A DNA stretch of 64,000 bases from a virus. Of this stretch, positions 50,598 through 58,848 are shown in pieces. Each line of letters opens with the position of its first letter. The stretch's first letter is position 1. The notes below the pieces were generated by a model. The model saw nothing but the letters and a program-made list of their open reading frames with translations, ran no database searches and was not told where the DNA came from. A program made the position numbers and the translations under genes. The DNA lies in IMG/VR virus record IMGVR_UViG_3300002835_000027, positions 1 to 64,000 of that record, one strand, 5' to 3'.

Positions 50598-53195
50598 TTA
50601 AAAATTAAATAAATCTTCTGCTTGTAATATCTGCATAGTCGGTGTTTTTAAATTGATTGCTTTTAAAATATTATCTAATGGTTTATCTACTAATCTATTA
50701 ATTTGCTGATCTTTATCTATTTTAGGAATAAAATCATCAATAAACCATTGTGGTAAATGTTCTAAATCAGTCGGTATCGCAATCGATTTAAATTTACCTA
50801 TTGCTCGTTTTAAATAATAAACTTTAATTTTAGATCCAGAACCAATCGGTTGATTTTCCGTATCCCCATACTGAACTAAATTAATATTAAAAAATATACT
50901 TGCTGCTGCGCCACCAGGAATATTAGCCTTACTACCTAAGTTTTCGTATAATTCAGTATACTCCTCTACTTTATTAACGCCTTTTGGTAATCCCATTTCT
51001 AATAAATTTTTAAAATCATTTAACTCTTCTTTGTATGCGACAATATCTTTTGCAATATCATTCCAATCTTCACCCAACAATAAACGTTTAATAAAACTAG
51101 TTAATTTTGCAGCTACTGGTTTAGGTAACGTAGTTTTTTTAATATCTAAACCCATCGTTTTCATTTTATCGCTAGCTTTACCTTCATTATCAACTACATG
51201 TATAGTATAACGTTTTTTCTCAACAAATATACTACTATCGCCGACAATTTCACGCCCGCATTTAATCATTTCATCAAATACTGGTTGACATAAAAAAGCT
51301 TGTTTCATAAATGGTTGATATGATTTATTAACTTGGTCTGCTACTGCATCAGCTATTTGAATCGCTTCGTCTTTATCGTTAGTAGGAACTACGAAATATG
51401 TACTATCAGTATCGCCGTAAATAACCGTTTCTGATTGGAATTTACCATTAAATATAGGACCAGTTAATGAAATATCATAAGTTAATGTATTCGGGTGATA
51501 ATATTCTTTACGTTCTGCAGTTAATAAATCTAATACACTTGATCTATCATTATGAGTAGAATTCGCCATATATTCTTCATCAAATGGATTATTAGCTAAG
51601 TATTTTTTACTATGTTCCTTATTTAATTCATCGATAACTTTGTTATTTTCATATAATGGAAAATCAATATTATAATTACCTTCGATTAATTCATTTACTT
51701 TACGACATTGATGTCTTAAAATCATTCGACCAGTACCAGTTACGGATTCGCCAGATTCTAACCTAAAGAACCTAAAGTTATAATTACTTAGACATCCATA
51801 AGTTGAATTTAATTTAATTTTAAAGATAAATTGAAATCGATCATAATGTTTAGCTTCTTCTAAGTATTTTGTATATAACGCCTGATCCTTACCTTTATAT
51901 TGTTCTGCTAATTTTTCACACTCTTTCTTTTTAGCTTGATATATTTTTCGCTGCGTATACCAAGTACCTAATAATGACGGGATAACACCCTCAAATTCTT
52001 GAGTATAAACCGTTCCGTATCCACTAACCGACCATTTCTTTTCTATAAAGAAATCAATCCACTCCGTAGTTAATCTAGTTTCATACGAACCATCTTCATA
52101 TCTTAATGTTAATTCGCATTCTTTATATTCAGCAATACAAGCCCAATCTTTAATATTATTAACGAATTGCCCGCGAATAGTTTCCGGGCTAATATTGATA
52201 GCTCGAATAGCCGATGGATATAATGAATTAATATCAATTGATGCAATCCATCTATGTAGTCCTCGTTGCGGAAATAAAACGTAAGCTCCTTGAATCGAGC
52301 CATCCGCAGTATCCCATCTATCAGGAACTCGCTTGTTTAATTCGTAATGACAATAGTTGATAATAGCATTATCAACCATTCGAACAGTTCCGAAAATATG
52401 AGTAAATTGATTAGTACTAGTATGAATCATATCATTAGCTAATCGGATATATTTTAATTTAGATTCGAATCCGGCTAGAATTTCGGTATCGCGAACGTTA
52501 TATCTTAAAAAATGATTAAAATCATTTACGTATAATTGTTCTAATGTTCCAGGATATGATAATTTCGCTAAATGCGGTAAAACATCTTCAGATATAACTT
52601 CTAATTTATAACTTTGCCTTTCAACAACTTCGAATTTTTTAAATAATTCGAGATAATCTAATGATACCCTACCGCTTAATTCTACTTGTAAATTTTCTTT
52701 ACCTTTAACGAAAACCGATCTATATATTGGAATATTCGCTTGAGGAAAACTCATTCTTTTTAAATGATGTTCACCTAAAACCATTTCAATTCGGCGGCAA
52801 ATATACGGATCATCGAAGCCCGAACTATTCCATCCGGATAATAAACTAACGTCTTCTATTTCATCTAAAAATGACAATAACATATCGGATTCATTTTTAA
52901 AAAAAATAATCTCAGTTAATTCAGATAACGAATTATCAAAATTATTTAAATCAAAACCTGGGGGTGGGACGGCAAATACTTTTGATTTAGTAAGCCATTC
53001 TTTATGCATCGATATTGCATTAATTGGGGCGTATGGATTTAATGGACTTGAAAAACCCGTCGGACCACTATATTCATATTTTGAATTAGTATACGAAATC
53101 CATTTTTTAGTTTGTTCGTCGTATATTTCAATTTGTTCTTGTTGTTTTTTAGGTAATTGTCGAATTTCACCCAAAGTGACTTCTAAGTTATCCAT
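50598..53195 (-). CDS. 43: DNA polymerase, family B (gp43), large C-terminal piece of a split gene
   Basis: An 865-residue protein carrying exonuclease motif II (G-W-N-S-S-G-F-D-D-P, 121-130), motif III (Y-N-V-R-D-T-E, 232-238) and the polymerase motifs A (D-I-N-S-L-Y-P-S, 321-328), B (K-L-N-S-T-Y-G, 461-467) and C (Y-G-D-T-D-S, 593-598). It ends in D-L-F-N-F, a clamp-binding-type tail. The N-terminal domain and exonuclease motif I (D-I-E) are missing; conserved sequence begins only at about residue 46 (T-G-F-S-S-P-L-N-P-Y-A-P-I-N). The missing part is encoded about 1 kb upstream as a separate 139-residue gene. The first 45 residues (V-T-L-G-E-I-R-Q-L-P-K-K-Q-Q-E-Q) have no counterpart in T4. 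A perfect-spaced early promoter lies just upstream. Confidence 0.95.
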   Translation of the reverse strand: MDNLEVTLGEIRQLPKKQQEQIEIYDEQTKKWISYTNSKYEYSGPTGFSSPLNPYAPINAISMHKEWLTKSKVFAVPPPGFDLNNFDNSLSELTEIIFFKNESDMLLSFLDEIEDVSLLSGWNSSGFDDPYICRRIEMVLGEHHLKRMSFPQANIPIYRSVFVKGKENLQVELSGRVSLDYLELFKKFEVVERQSYKLEVISEDVLPHLAKLSYPGTLEQLYVNDFNHFLRYNVRDTEILAGFESKLKYIRLANDMIHTSTNQFTHIFGTVRMVDNAIINYCHYELNKRVPDRWDTADGSIQGAYVLFPQRGLHRWIASIDINSLYPSAIRAINISPETIRGQFVNNIKDWACIAEYKECELTLRYEDGSYETRLTTEWIDFFIEKKWSVSGYGTVYTQEFEGVIPSLLGTWYTQRKIYQAKKKECEKLAEQYKGKDQALYTKYLEEAKHYDRFQFIFKIKLNSTYGCLSNYNFRFFRLESGESVTGTGRMILRHQCRKVNELIEGNYNIDFPLYENNKVIDELNKEHSKKYLANNPFDEEYMANSTHNDRSSVLDLLTAERKEYYHPNTLTYDISLTGPIFNGKFQSETVIYGDTDSTYFVVPTNDKDEAIQIADAVADQVNKSYQPFMKQAFLCQPVFDEMIKCGREIVGDSSIFVEKKRYTIHVVDNEGKASDKMKTMGLDIKKTTLPKPVAAKLTSFIKRLLLGEDWNDIAKDIVAYKEELNDFKNLLEMGLPKGVNKVEEYTELYENLGSKANIPGGAAASIFFNINLVQYGDTENQPIGSGSKIKVYYLKRAIGKFKSIAIPTDLEHLPQWFIDDFIPKIDKDQQINRLVDKPLDNILKAINLKTPTMQILQAEDLFNF

Positions 53196-53230
53196 AATAT
53201 ATTTTTAATTAGGTAAATTTAATTTATTAT

Positions 53231-53259
53231 ATTATACTTGAAATATTGATTAAAATCAA
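53231..53259 (-). promoter_or_regulatory. Early sigma70-type promoter for the large polymerase piece
   Basis: On the minus strand: TTGATT, 17-base spacer, TATAAT, 35 bases upstream of the ATG. It gives the polymerase piece its own early transcription independent of the N-terminal piece and of the late gene between them. Confidence 0.88.
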
Positions 53260-53265
53260 TTATTT

Positions 53266-53862
53266 TTAAACTGATGCTAATATTCTAGTTGCGTATGCAT
53301 TGCCGAATTTACAGGTCGTAGTTAACCAGGGGAATGAATAAAAATTAAATACTTCTTGTGTCGCTGTTGTTCTGATAGTAAGATACGGTCTATTCGGTGC
53401 ATTAGTTGGCGTATCTGGAGAGAACATTGTAGTATTAGTTCTAGTAAAAGATGCTGGATTAGGAACCGAAACATTAGATTTATATCCTTCACTATCCGGA
53501 GTAACTAACATTGGAGATAAACCAATACCACTTATCGGAACATCATAAGTAACATTTAATTTTAGATCTTTGTATATTTTAATATTATTAATGAAGTTTG
53601 CAACTTCATTCGCAGATTGTTGATTTTCAAAAACGGCGTATCGCCATATTTGATTATTAATATAACTATTAACACTACTATCAGAATATTCCGCCCATAC
53701 TACATATAAAACTGAATTTCGAACTATAGTGCCTTCATACGTCATATTATAATTATTACCAGTATAATCAATTACCATTGATGATAAAGTATTAGTATAC
53801 GTATAACCGGGCGGAGTATACACTAGATTTTGTGATATATTAGCCCTCAAATAAGTCGCCAT
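53266..53862 (-). CDS. Hypothetical beta-rich late protein between the two polymerase pieces
   Basis: A 198-residue protein, not recognised. It is rich in Thr, Asn, Tyr and Pro and in beta-strand patterns (V-L-Y-V-V-W-A-E-Y-S, L-N-V-T-Y-D-V-P-I-S-G), like phage structural proteins, and has no nuclease motif. It has its own late promoter element, while the genes on both sides have early ones. It is thus a late gene placed inside the split polymerase region, and may be part of the DNA whose arrival separated the pieces. Confidence 0.6.
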   Translation of the reverse strand: MATYLRANISQNLVYTPPGYTYTNTLSSMVIDYTGNNYNMTYEGTIVRNSVLYVVWAEYSDSSVNSYINNQIWRYAVFENQQSANEVANFINNIKIYKDLKLNVTYDVPISGIGLSPMLVTPDSEGYKSNVSVPNPASFTRTNTTMFSPDTPTNAPNRPYLTIRTTATQEVFNFYSFPWLTTTCKFGNAYATRILASV

Positions 53863-53892
53863 ACTACTCCGCCGATTGATTTAAATAAAAAT

Positions 53893-53900
53893 TATTTATC
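53893..53900 (-). promoter_or_regulatory. T4-type late promoter inside the split polymerase region
   Basis: Read on the minus strand this is GATAAATAATT, 30 bases upstream of the beta-rich protein ATG and overlapping the stop codon of the preceding gene. Confidence 0.6.
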
Positions 53901-54177
53901 GTTTCACTGGTTGGGATAATGCGTAAGCTTTAATATAATCCATAGGGTCATGATATGCATCATTAGTCCACCCCAATGCGGCGTATGCTTCGAATCTAAT
54001 AGCGTGGTGTTCATCTGCTAGTGCATCTTTAGTAAAACCTAATTTGCGATATGCATTCAATCGAACTACTGGATCAGAATCTTGTAATGATTTCGTTGGG
54101 TATCCATTTCTATTATAATGTTTTAATTTATTTTGACGGCCTGGAAATGTATCATATTCTTTCGGATCTAAAATCAT
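53896..54177 (-). CDS. Small HEAT-like repeat protein
   Basis: A 93-residue protein with two to three 22-residue repeats: D-P-V-V-R-L-N-A-Y-R-K-L-G-F-T-K-D-A, then H-H-A-I-R-F-E-A-Y-A-A-L-G-W-T-N-D-A, then D-Y-I-K-A-Y-A-L. This resembles short HEAT/VAR-like helical repeats used for protein binding. It starts 12 bases after the N-terminal polymerase piece in the same early unit. It could bridge or stabilise the split polymerase, but that is speculation. Confidence 0.6.
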   Translation of the reverse strand: MILDPKEYDTFPGRQNKLKHYNRNGYPTKSLQDSDPVVRLNAYRKLGFTKDALADEHHAIRFEAYAALGWTNDAYHDPMDYIKAYALSQPVKR

Positions 54178-54189
54178 TTTATTTTCCTA

Positions 54190-54609
54190 TTATTTTGGTT
54201 TCATTCTTATTTTAACAACAGTTTCATCGGGGAACGTCTGCGATTTATAATCAACCTCAATATCATATAACATAATATTAAGATCGGGCGCTGGTTGATT
54301 ATAATAATACTTTGATAATACTTTAGTATCTACGCCTATATCCGATTCGTATAATTTTTCACCTCGTTCTTCGATAAGCATTTTTTTAGCTGCTCGAAAA
54401 TCTCGAAGATTATCGAATTCGTATTTCTTTAATTTATCATTAAAAATACTGGTATGTTCACCTTCTTCATCATTCTTCATAAAAAATTCGAATATACCCG
54501 GATATTTTTTTAGTACGTGTTTATGATCGATACATTCCCAAACATAAACTTCATCACCTTCAACGAAACCTTTATCATTTCGTTTCATCGTTGCTGATAT
54601 ATAGCCCAT
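54190..54609 (-). CDS. 43: DNA polymerase, family B (gp43), small N-terminal piece of a split gene
   Basis: A 139-residue protein that corresponds to the N-terminal domain of gp43-type polymerases plus the first strand of the 3'-5' exonuclease. It starts G-Y-I-S-A-T-M-K-R-N, passes through Y-P-G-I-F-E-F-F-M-K-N, T-S-I-F-N-D-K-L and R-G-E-K-L-Y-E-S-D-I, and reaches A-P-D-L-N-I-M-L-Y-D-I-E-V-D-Y. D116 and E118 are the exonuclease motif I metal ligands, absent from the large piece. After Y-D-I-E-V-D-Y-K-S the sequence leaves the conserved path for 16 residues and stops. The two pieces must associate for proofreading. It is third in an early unit after the DsbA-like gene. Confidence 0.85.
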   Translation of the reverse strand: MGYISATMKRNDKGFVEGDEVYVWECIDHKHVLKKYPGIFEFFMKNDEEGEHTSIFNDKLKKYEFDNLRDFRAAKKMLIEERGEKLYESDIGVDTKVLSKYYYNQPAPDLNIMLYDIEVDYKSQTFPDETVVKIRMKPK

Positions 54610-54611
54610 AC

Positions 54612-54806
54612 TTAATCCTCTATTTCGTTATCTACTTTTGGTATTTTTTTAATACTGGATAATGGGCGACTAATACATAATCGATAATCCCCATTATCCA
54701 ATATTGCTTGTATTATACCATTATTTCGATAAGTAGATGAAATAACTTTAAACCTGCCGGATATACCAGTAACTATAACATTAACGCCAGCTTTTAAATA
54801 TTCCAT
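54612..54806 (-). CDS. Hypothetical small protein, 64 residues
   Basis: A short beta-rich protein: V-N-V-I-V-T-G-I-S-G-R-F-K-V-I-S-S-T-Y-R and G-D-Y-R-L-C-I-S-R-P-L. The strand spacing is like a small SH3-type barrel. It lies 12 bases after the DsbA-like gene and 2 bases before the N-terminal polymerase piece, so it belongs to the same early unit. Function unknown. Confidence 0.55.
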   Translation of the reverse strand: MEYLKAGVNVIVTGISGRFKVISSTYRNNGIIQAILDNGDYRLCISRPLSSIKKIPKVDNEIED

Positions 54807-54818
54807 CGCAATACCTAC

Positions 54819-55097
54819 TTAATCATCAATTCCCATAACACTTTCATATAATGCTTCGAATTCACTATATTCAGCTTGGGTTTCACTAAAATTATTTTTA
54901 TGATATGTTTTTGTCATCTTTCTAGCATGTTTCGGAGCAATTTGTAATTGATCTTTAATTGCATCAAAAATTGATTTCATTTGATCTTTTTGATCGTCGA
55001 TTCGTTGCATACATAAAGCCGCTTCCTCGATCATACCTTTTAATTTTTTAATATCGGCTGGGCTAGTTGGTAAAATTAATTCAGATGTATTAGTCAT
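54819..55097 (-). CDS. dsbA: DsbA-like double-strand DNA-binding protein
   Basis: A 92-residue protein that aligns along its length with T4 DsbA (89 residues), which binds DNA near late promoters. L-K-G-M-I-E-E-A-A-L matches L-A-K-F-I-K-E-A-S-D, I-F-D-A-I-K-D-Q-L-Q-I-A-P-K matches I-R-I-R-A-K-D-E-L-G-V-D-G-K, and T-Y-H-K-N-N-F-S-E-T-Q-A-E matches L-Y-H-K-D-N-R-D-V-F-E-A-E. It is the first gene of the early unit that leads to the N-terminal polymerase piece. The similarity is judged by eye. Confidence 0.7.
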   Translation of the reverse strand: MTNTSELILPTSPADIKKLKGMIEEAALCMQRIDDQKDQMKSIFDAIKDQLQIAPKHARKMTKTYHKNNFSETQAEYSEFEALYESVMGIDD

Positions 55098-55123
55098 TTT
55101 TAAATATTCCTATATAAAAGTTA

Positions 55124-55172
55124 AAGTACTATAGTACTAAAAATATTATAATACATTTATAATTAAAGATCA
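55124..55172 (-). promoter_or_regulatory. Early sigma70-type promoter with palindromic operator candidate
   Basis: On the minus strand: TTGATC (55167-55172), 17-base spacer, TATAAT (55144-55149). Immediately downstream, at about +1 to +14, is the perfect palindrome AGTACTATAGTACT (55124-55137). A related GTACTATAG occurs at the same distance from the -10 of the DnaE-like gene promoter, so it may be a binding site for a phage regulator. Confidence 0.75.
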
Positions 55173-55175
55173 ATC

Positions 55176-58100
55176 TTACGGTCTACCAAAACCAGTAGCA
55201 TCTCGCTTACTATGAGTTCTAGTAGCTACTCCACCACCCGTTGTATTCCCCTCTACTGAATTAAAGGTACCGTCTCCATTATCTTTAACTACTATACCAC
55301 AATGTCCGATATTACCATCATTGTGGGTATAGAAAACAATATCGCCTGGTTGTAATTGGGTACTATTATTAATCCATTTACCTTGAGATTTAAATTGTGA
55401 GGCCATAGCCGAAGTTAGAGGAGTCATTGGAACTGCAGCACCGGCTCGTTTAGCACACCACATAACAAACGCAGCGCACCATGCTTTATGATTGGTACCT
55501 GCTTCAGCTCCGTATTTCGTATCATTATTTGGACCTTCTTTAAATCCAACTTCACCTAAAGCGATTTGAACTAATTTACTATTACCGCCCCCAGATGTCG
55601 GTTGTACTACGTCTGGATTAGGTCCGTCGGTTACGGTACCACCATATTGATGATACAATTTAATTATAGTTGATATTTTTGAACTCGGCATCGATGACCA
55701 TTGATTACCTAATGCATTTGATTTATGTGCAACTGCAGTGTTTATCTTACCGGCAATAACCAAATCAAGAATACCGATACTTTTTAATATTAATTTACAT
55801 ACCTTATCTTGACTAGCTTTACTAAAATCAGATTGCTTATGATCATTAAATGTAGTCCATACTATTTGATATCTACCTGAAGCTGTTGATTTTCTACCAT
55901 CTTTATAAACGAATGGTTGATATTTTAATGGATAACTTGGATCAAACGGATGATGGCTATAATCATCGAATGTTCTACGTCCACTTATCATAACTAATTG
56001 ATTATATCCATCATCGCCAGCTAAATCAGTTTCTAATTTACCTATAGTTTTCATAAATGCGGTTAAATTATCATTACTTTCTGGTGTACTATTTGGATCT
56101 CCGTTACTACCATTACCCAAGCCGCCATTACCACCACCGCCACCCCCACCAGCTCCTCCTTTTTTAGCCGGTTGATTACTATCTTGCATACCGTCTGAAG
56201 CTGGAACTGGACATAATGTTAATATTTGAGTAAATTCACCTTTACTAAATTTACTATCAACTTGATAAACATAATATGAATCTTGATACCATCCCGGCGT
56301 ACTATAATAATTTTCGGCAGATGCATCAGAACCGCCTTGCATATATGACGGTTTTGGAACTCGAACGTTCACTTTACAAGTCGGCATGGATTCCGAAGTT
56401 CCGTATTTGTTATTATGATCTTCGGTTACTTTTTTTGATTCTTCTGCTGATTTACTAGTTCCGTCGGCATTAACGTACGTATCATTAGGTGGCGTATAAC
56501 CAGCTAATAATAATGGATTACCGATTATTTTTAATGAATGTTTTTCTGCGGTTTGACCAATAATATCAGAAATTACTTTTCTAGATTGAAACAATGTTTG
56601 TGGATCCATTGATCCAGATCCAGCTCTAGTTGGATCCATTACTGGAGGTGATATCGGCGTATTAGCTAATCTATTAGATGGAACCGTACCTATCGTCGGA
56701 TTTATTGCTCCGGTTTGTTTTTTATCACCGTCCGTTTCTGCCGGATCAGTTATATCTTTTACATTATCATTTAATTGCTTATTAGTTATAACAGATTGTG
56801 GATGATAATATTTAAAAGCGTGACCTGAACTCCAAGAACCATTATAACTCATATCAAATTGCAATATATCTAAATTTTTACCAGTATAGATATAATCATA
56901 TTCTAAAACTGATGGTAATTTAGTATCATCAGTTGATACTTGATTATTATTTTGAGTATTGCTTACAGCTGGGTCTTCTTTACTTTGAGCTGCTACTTTA
57001 TCGTCGATTGATGCTTCGGTTTCCATAACCGTTTTTTCAATAGAATAAATTAACGTTCTAGCTTGTTTATCTTTATTAAAATACGTATATGATTTAATAA
57101 CTGGTTTATAAAAAACTTTATCGCCCGATATATTATATTCTTCTCGGATTTTTGGACATAAACTAATAATTTTTTGTATTGAATCTAATATATGTTCTCC
57201 GATCGAAGTATTTAATATTATATAATCGACTTCTTCATTTGCAACGTCGGTTTTATTATTTTTATTATTAGCTGGCGTTACTTTACCGCTATGTTTACCA
57301 CCACCTTGTTCCATTCTGGCGACGGCGTTAGTCATAGCCTCGTTAATTTTTGGATCTGTAAAGTCTACATTCTTATCATCTAATGAAACGCCAGTTTGTT
57401 TCGATAGAAATTGAGCATAAGCTTCTGGATTATTTTTACCGTCACCTTTTGGTGCATATCTATTAGTAAACGCCCTTAAACTATGAATACCATGTTTAGA
57501 TGAATATAAACCAATTTGTCTACTTAATGCCTTTCTTCCTTCTTCTGGGGTTGCATAAGATTGAAATCCTTTACCGTTAGTATTTCTTATATTACCGATA
57601 TTATTATTCGATGGGATATTATATCCGGCCATATCAGTTAATGATGGGCTTTTTGCAGTGGAATTCGCGGCATTAGGAACTTTATCCGGCGGTGTTGTAT
57701 TATTAGTTTTTGGTGATGTTTTTGGAGGAGCTACTCGCTGATCATCACTAACTTCTAAAACATATTCATTTGATTTATAAGCTTCGTCTAATTTAATTTC
57801 GCATAATTGATTTGGTTGGACCAATGAAGCTGATTTATTTTCTTCTGATCGTTTATTAACCGACTCTTGTAATTTTTGTAATGCGTCGGATAATAATGCG
57901 GTTGATTTATATGAAACCCCACCAGTATTCATCGATGCGGAACTATTAGCTGCGTCGTTAAATAAACTAGCGCATTTTAATGAATAACTAGTTCCCTTAT
58001 TTGATAAGGTCATCGACATAGTAGTTATTTCAAATGGGATTACATTTATACTATCAATTACGTGGGGTTGATTATTATTATAATCATCTAAATAACCGAC

Positions 58101-58562
58101 AAAAATAATTTTTAATCCGAAAGTTAAACTTTCAATTGCCATTGATATATCAGCGCCGTCACTAAGTCCGGCAGATGATTGTGCAGCTATTAATAATATA
58201 GCTGGGAAATCCATAGTAAACGGTTCTAAAATGGACATATTTAGAAGCGTCATAACTTCTAAACTAAAACCTAAGCTTTTCTCGGGTGTATTTTGAAATA
58301 CGTGAGAAATCTCCAAATCCACAATACTAAAATCGGCATCTTGCATTGAATTGTAAATAACCGAATATTTGTTCCCGGCTGATGTTGTTTTTGCAGTATA
58401 TCTATCTGCTGCATTATCTGGGTGTGAATATCTACTTAAATCAGATTTATCTTCTGTATTATCGATATCAGCGAATGTGGTTTCAACTGATGGGCCGGCT
58501 AATAAAATAAAATGATATGAGTAGCTTCTATATTTGTGGAGTGGATTTGGTGTAGCTGACAT
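55176..58562 (-). CDS. Baseplate hub protein with three peptidoglycan-hydrolase domains
   Basis: An 1,128-residue multidomain protein. Residues 1-200 (Y-S-Y-H-F-I-L-L-A-G-P-S-V) resemble hub proteins of T4-like phages. Domain 1 (about 318-421) has N-I-G-N-I-R-N, A-T-P-E-E-G-R-K-A-L and R-Y-A-P-K-G-D-G-K-N, a lytic-transglycosylase-type module. Domain 2 (about 832-978) matches the lambda R/GH104 family: E844, F-D-D-Y-S-H-H-P, S-T-A-S-G-R-Y-Q-I and A-G-K-I-N-T-A-V. Domain 3 (about 995-1128) is a CHAP amidase with C1029 (W-C-A-A-F), H1087 (I-G-H-C-G) and E1104. A Gly-rich linker precedes domain 2. It would open the wall during DNA entry. It is the last gene of a late baseplate unit. Confidence 0.85.
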   Translation of the reverse strand: MSATPNPLHKYRSYSYHFILLAGPSVETTFADIDNTEDKSDLSRYSHPDNAADRYTAKTTSAGNKYSVIYNSMQDADFSIVDLEISHVFQNTPEKSLGFSLEVMTLLNMSILEPFTMDFPAILLIAAQSSAGLSDGADISMAIESLTFGLKIIFVGYLDDYNNNQPHVIDSINVIPFEITTMSMTLSNKGTSYSLKCASLFNDAANSSASMNTGGVSYKSTALLSDALQKLQESVNKRSEENKSASLVQPNQLCEIKLDEAYKSNEYVLEVSDDQRVAPPKTSPKTNNTTPPDKVPNAANSTAKSPSLTDMAGYNIPSNNNIGNIRNTNGKGFQSYATPEEGRKALSRQIGLYSSKHGIHSLRAFTNRYAPKGDGKNNPEAYAQFLSKQTGVSLDDKNVDFTDPKINEAMTNAVARMEQGGGKHSGKVTPANNKNNKTDVANEEVDYIILNTSIGEHILDSIQKIISLCPKIREEYNISGDKVFYKPVIKSYTYFNKDKQARTLIYSIEKTVMETEASIDDKVAAQSKEDPAVSNTQNNNQVSTDDTKLPSVLEYDYIYTGKNLDILQFDMSYNGSWSSGHAFKYYHPQSVITNKQLNDNVKDITDPAETDGDKKQTGAINPTIGTVPSNRLANTPISPPVMDPTRAGSGSMDPQTLFQSRKVISDIIGQTAEKHSLKIIGNPLLLAGYTPPNDTYVNADGTSKSAEESKKVTEDHNNKYGTSESMPTCKVNVRVPKPSYMQGGSDASAENYYSTPGWYQDSYYVYQVDSKFSKGEFTQILTLCPVPASDGMQDSNQPAKKGGAGGGGGGGNGGLGNGSNGDPNSTPESNDNLTAFMKTIGKLETDLAGDDGYNQLVMISGRRTFDDYSHHPFDPSYPLKYQPFVYKDGRKSTASGRYQIVWTTFNDHKQSDFSKASQDKVCKLILKSIGILDLVIAGKINTAVAHKSNALGNQWSSMPSSKISTIIKLYHQYGGTVTDGPNPDVVQPTSGGGNSKLVQIALGEVGFKEGPNNDTKYGAEAGTNHKAWCAAFVMWCAKRAGAAVPMTPLTSAMASQFKSQGKWINNSTQLQPGDIVFYTHNDGNIGHCGIVVKDNGDGTFNSVEGNTTGGGVATRTHSKRDATGFGRP

Positions 58563-58846
58563 TAAATTAATCCCATATGAAATCGTTTGATTGTTGGTAA
58601 TTGAATTTGCAATCCTTCTACTAATTCATTAACCTCTAATATATTATTATATTGCATAACGAACCAAGCGACGTCACTTCTACCGAAATAATCGAAAGCG
58701 ATCATATGGGGTTTTTTACTGTATTTTTTATCAATAGTAATAGTTATGTCATCATATGACTTAGTAAAGATTTGTCTATTCCACCAACCGGGTTTTTTTA
58801 GATCGTCTACCGACCCACCTATTTTATATCTACTATATTGATTCAT
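58562..58846 (-). CDS. Baseplate protein, gp53-like
   Basis: A 94-residue protein. D-Y-F-G-R-S-D-V-A-W-F-V-M-Q-Y-N-N-I followed by V-E-G-L-Q-I-Q-L-P-T is the LysM-like signature of the gp53 baseplate family, in which F-G-x-x-x-x-W-x-I-x-x-x-N and a G-x-x-I-x-x-P strand are conserved. T4 gp53 is 196 residues, so this is a short form. Its stop overlaps the hub gene start by 1 base, giving tight coupling of hub and wedge parts. Confidence 0.65.
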   Translation of the reverse strand: MNQYSRYKIGGSVDDLKKPGWWNRQIFTKSYDDITITIDKKYSKKPHMIAFDYFGRSDVAWFVMQYNNILEVNELVEGLQIQLPTIKRFHMGLI

Positions 58847-58848
58847 AA

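Noticed and set aside
53196-54189. Group I intron interrupting the polymerase gene
   Set aside because: The intervening DNA codes for two full genes with their own starts and a late promoter, no endonuclease motif is seen, and the large piece has a separate early promoter and start codon. Intron core structure could not be tested without folding software.
50598-54609. Split intein joining the two polymerase pieces
   Set aside because: The small piece has no Cys/Ser at a splice junction followed by an N-intein, and the large piece has no H-N plus Cys/Ser/Thr junction before the conserved G-F-S-S-P-L-N segment. The extra ends are too short and do not resemble intein blocks.
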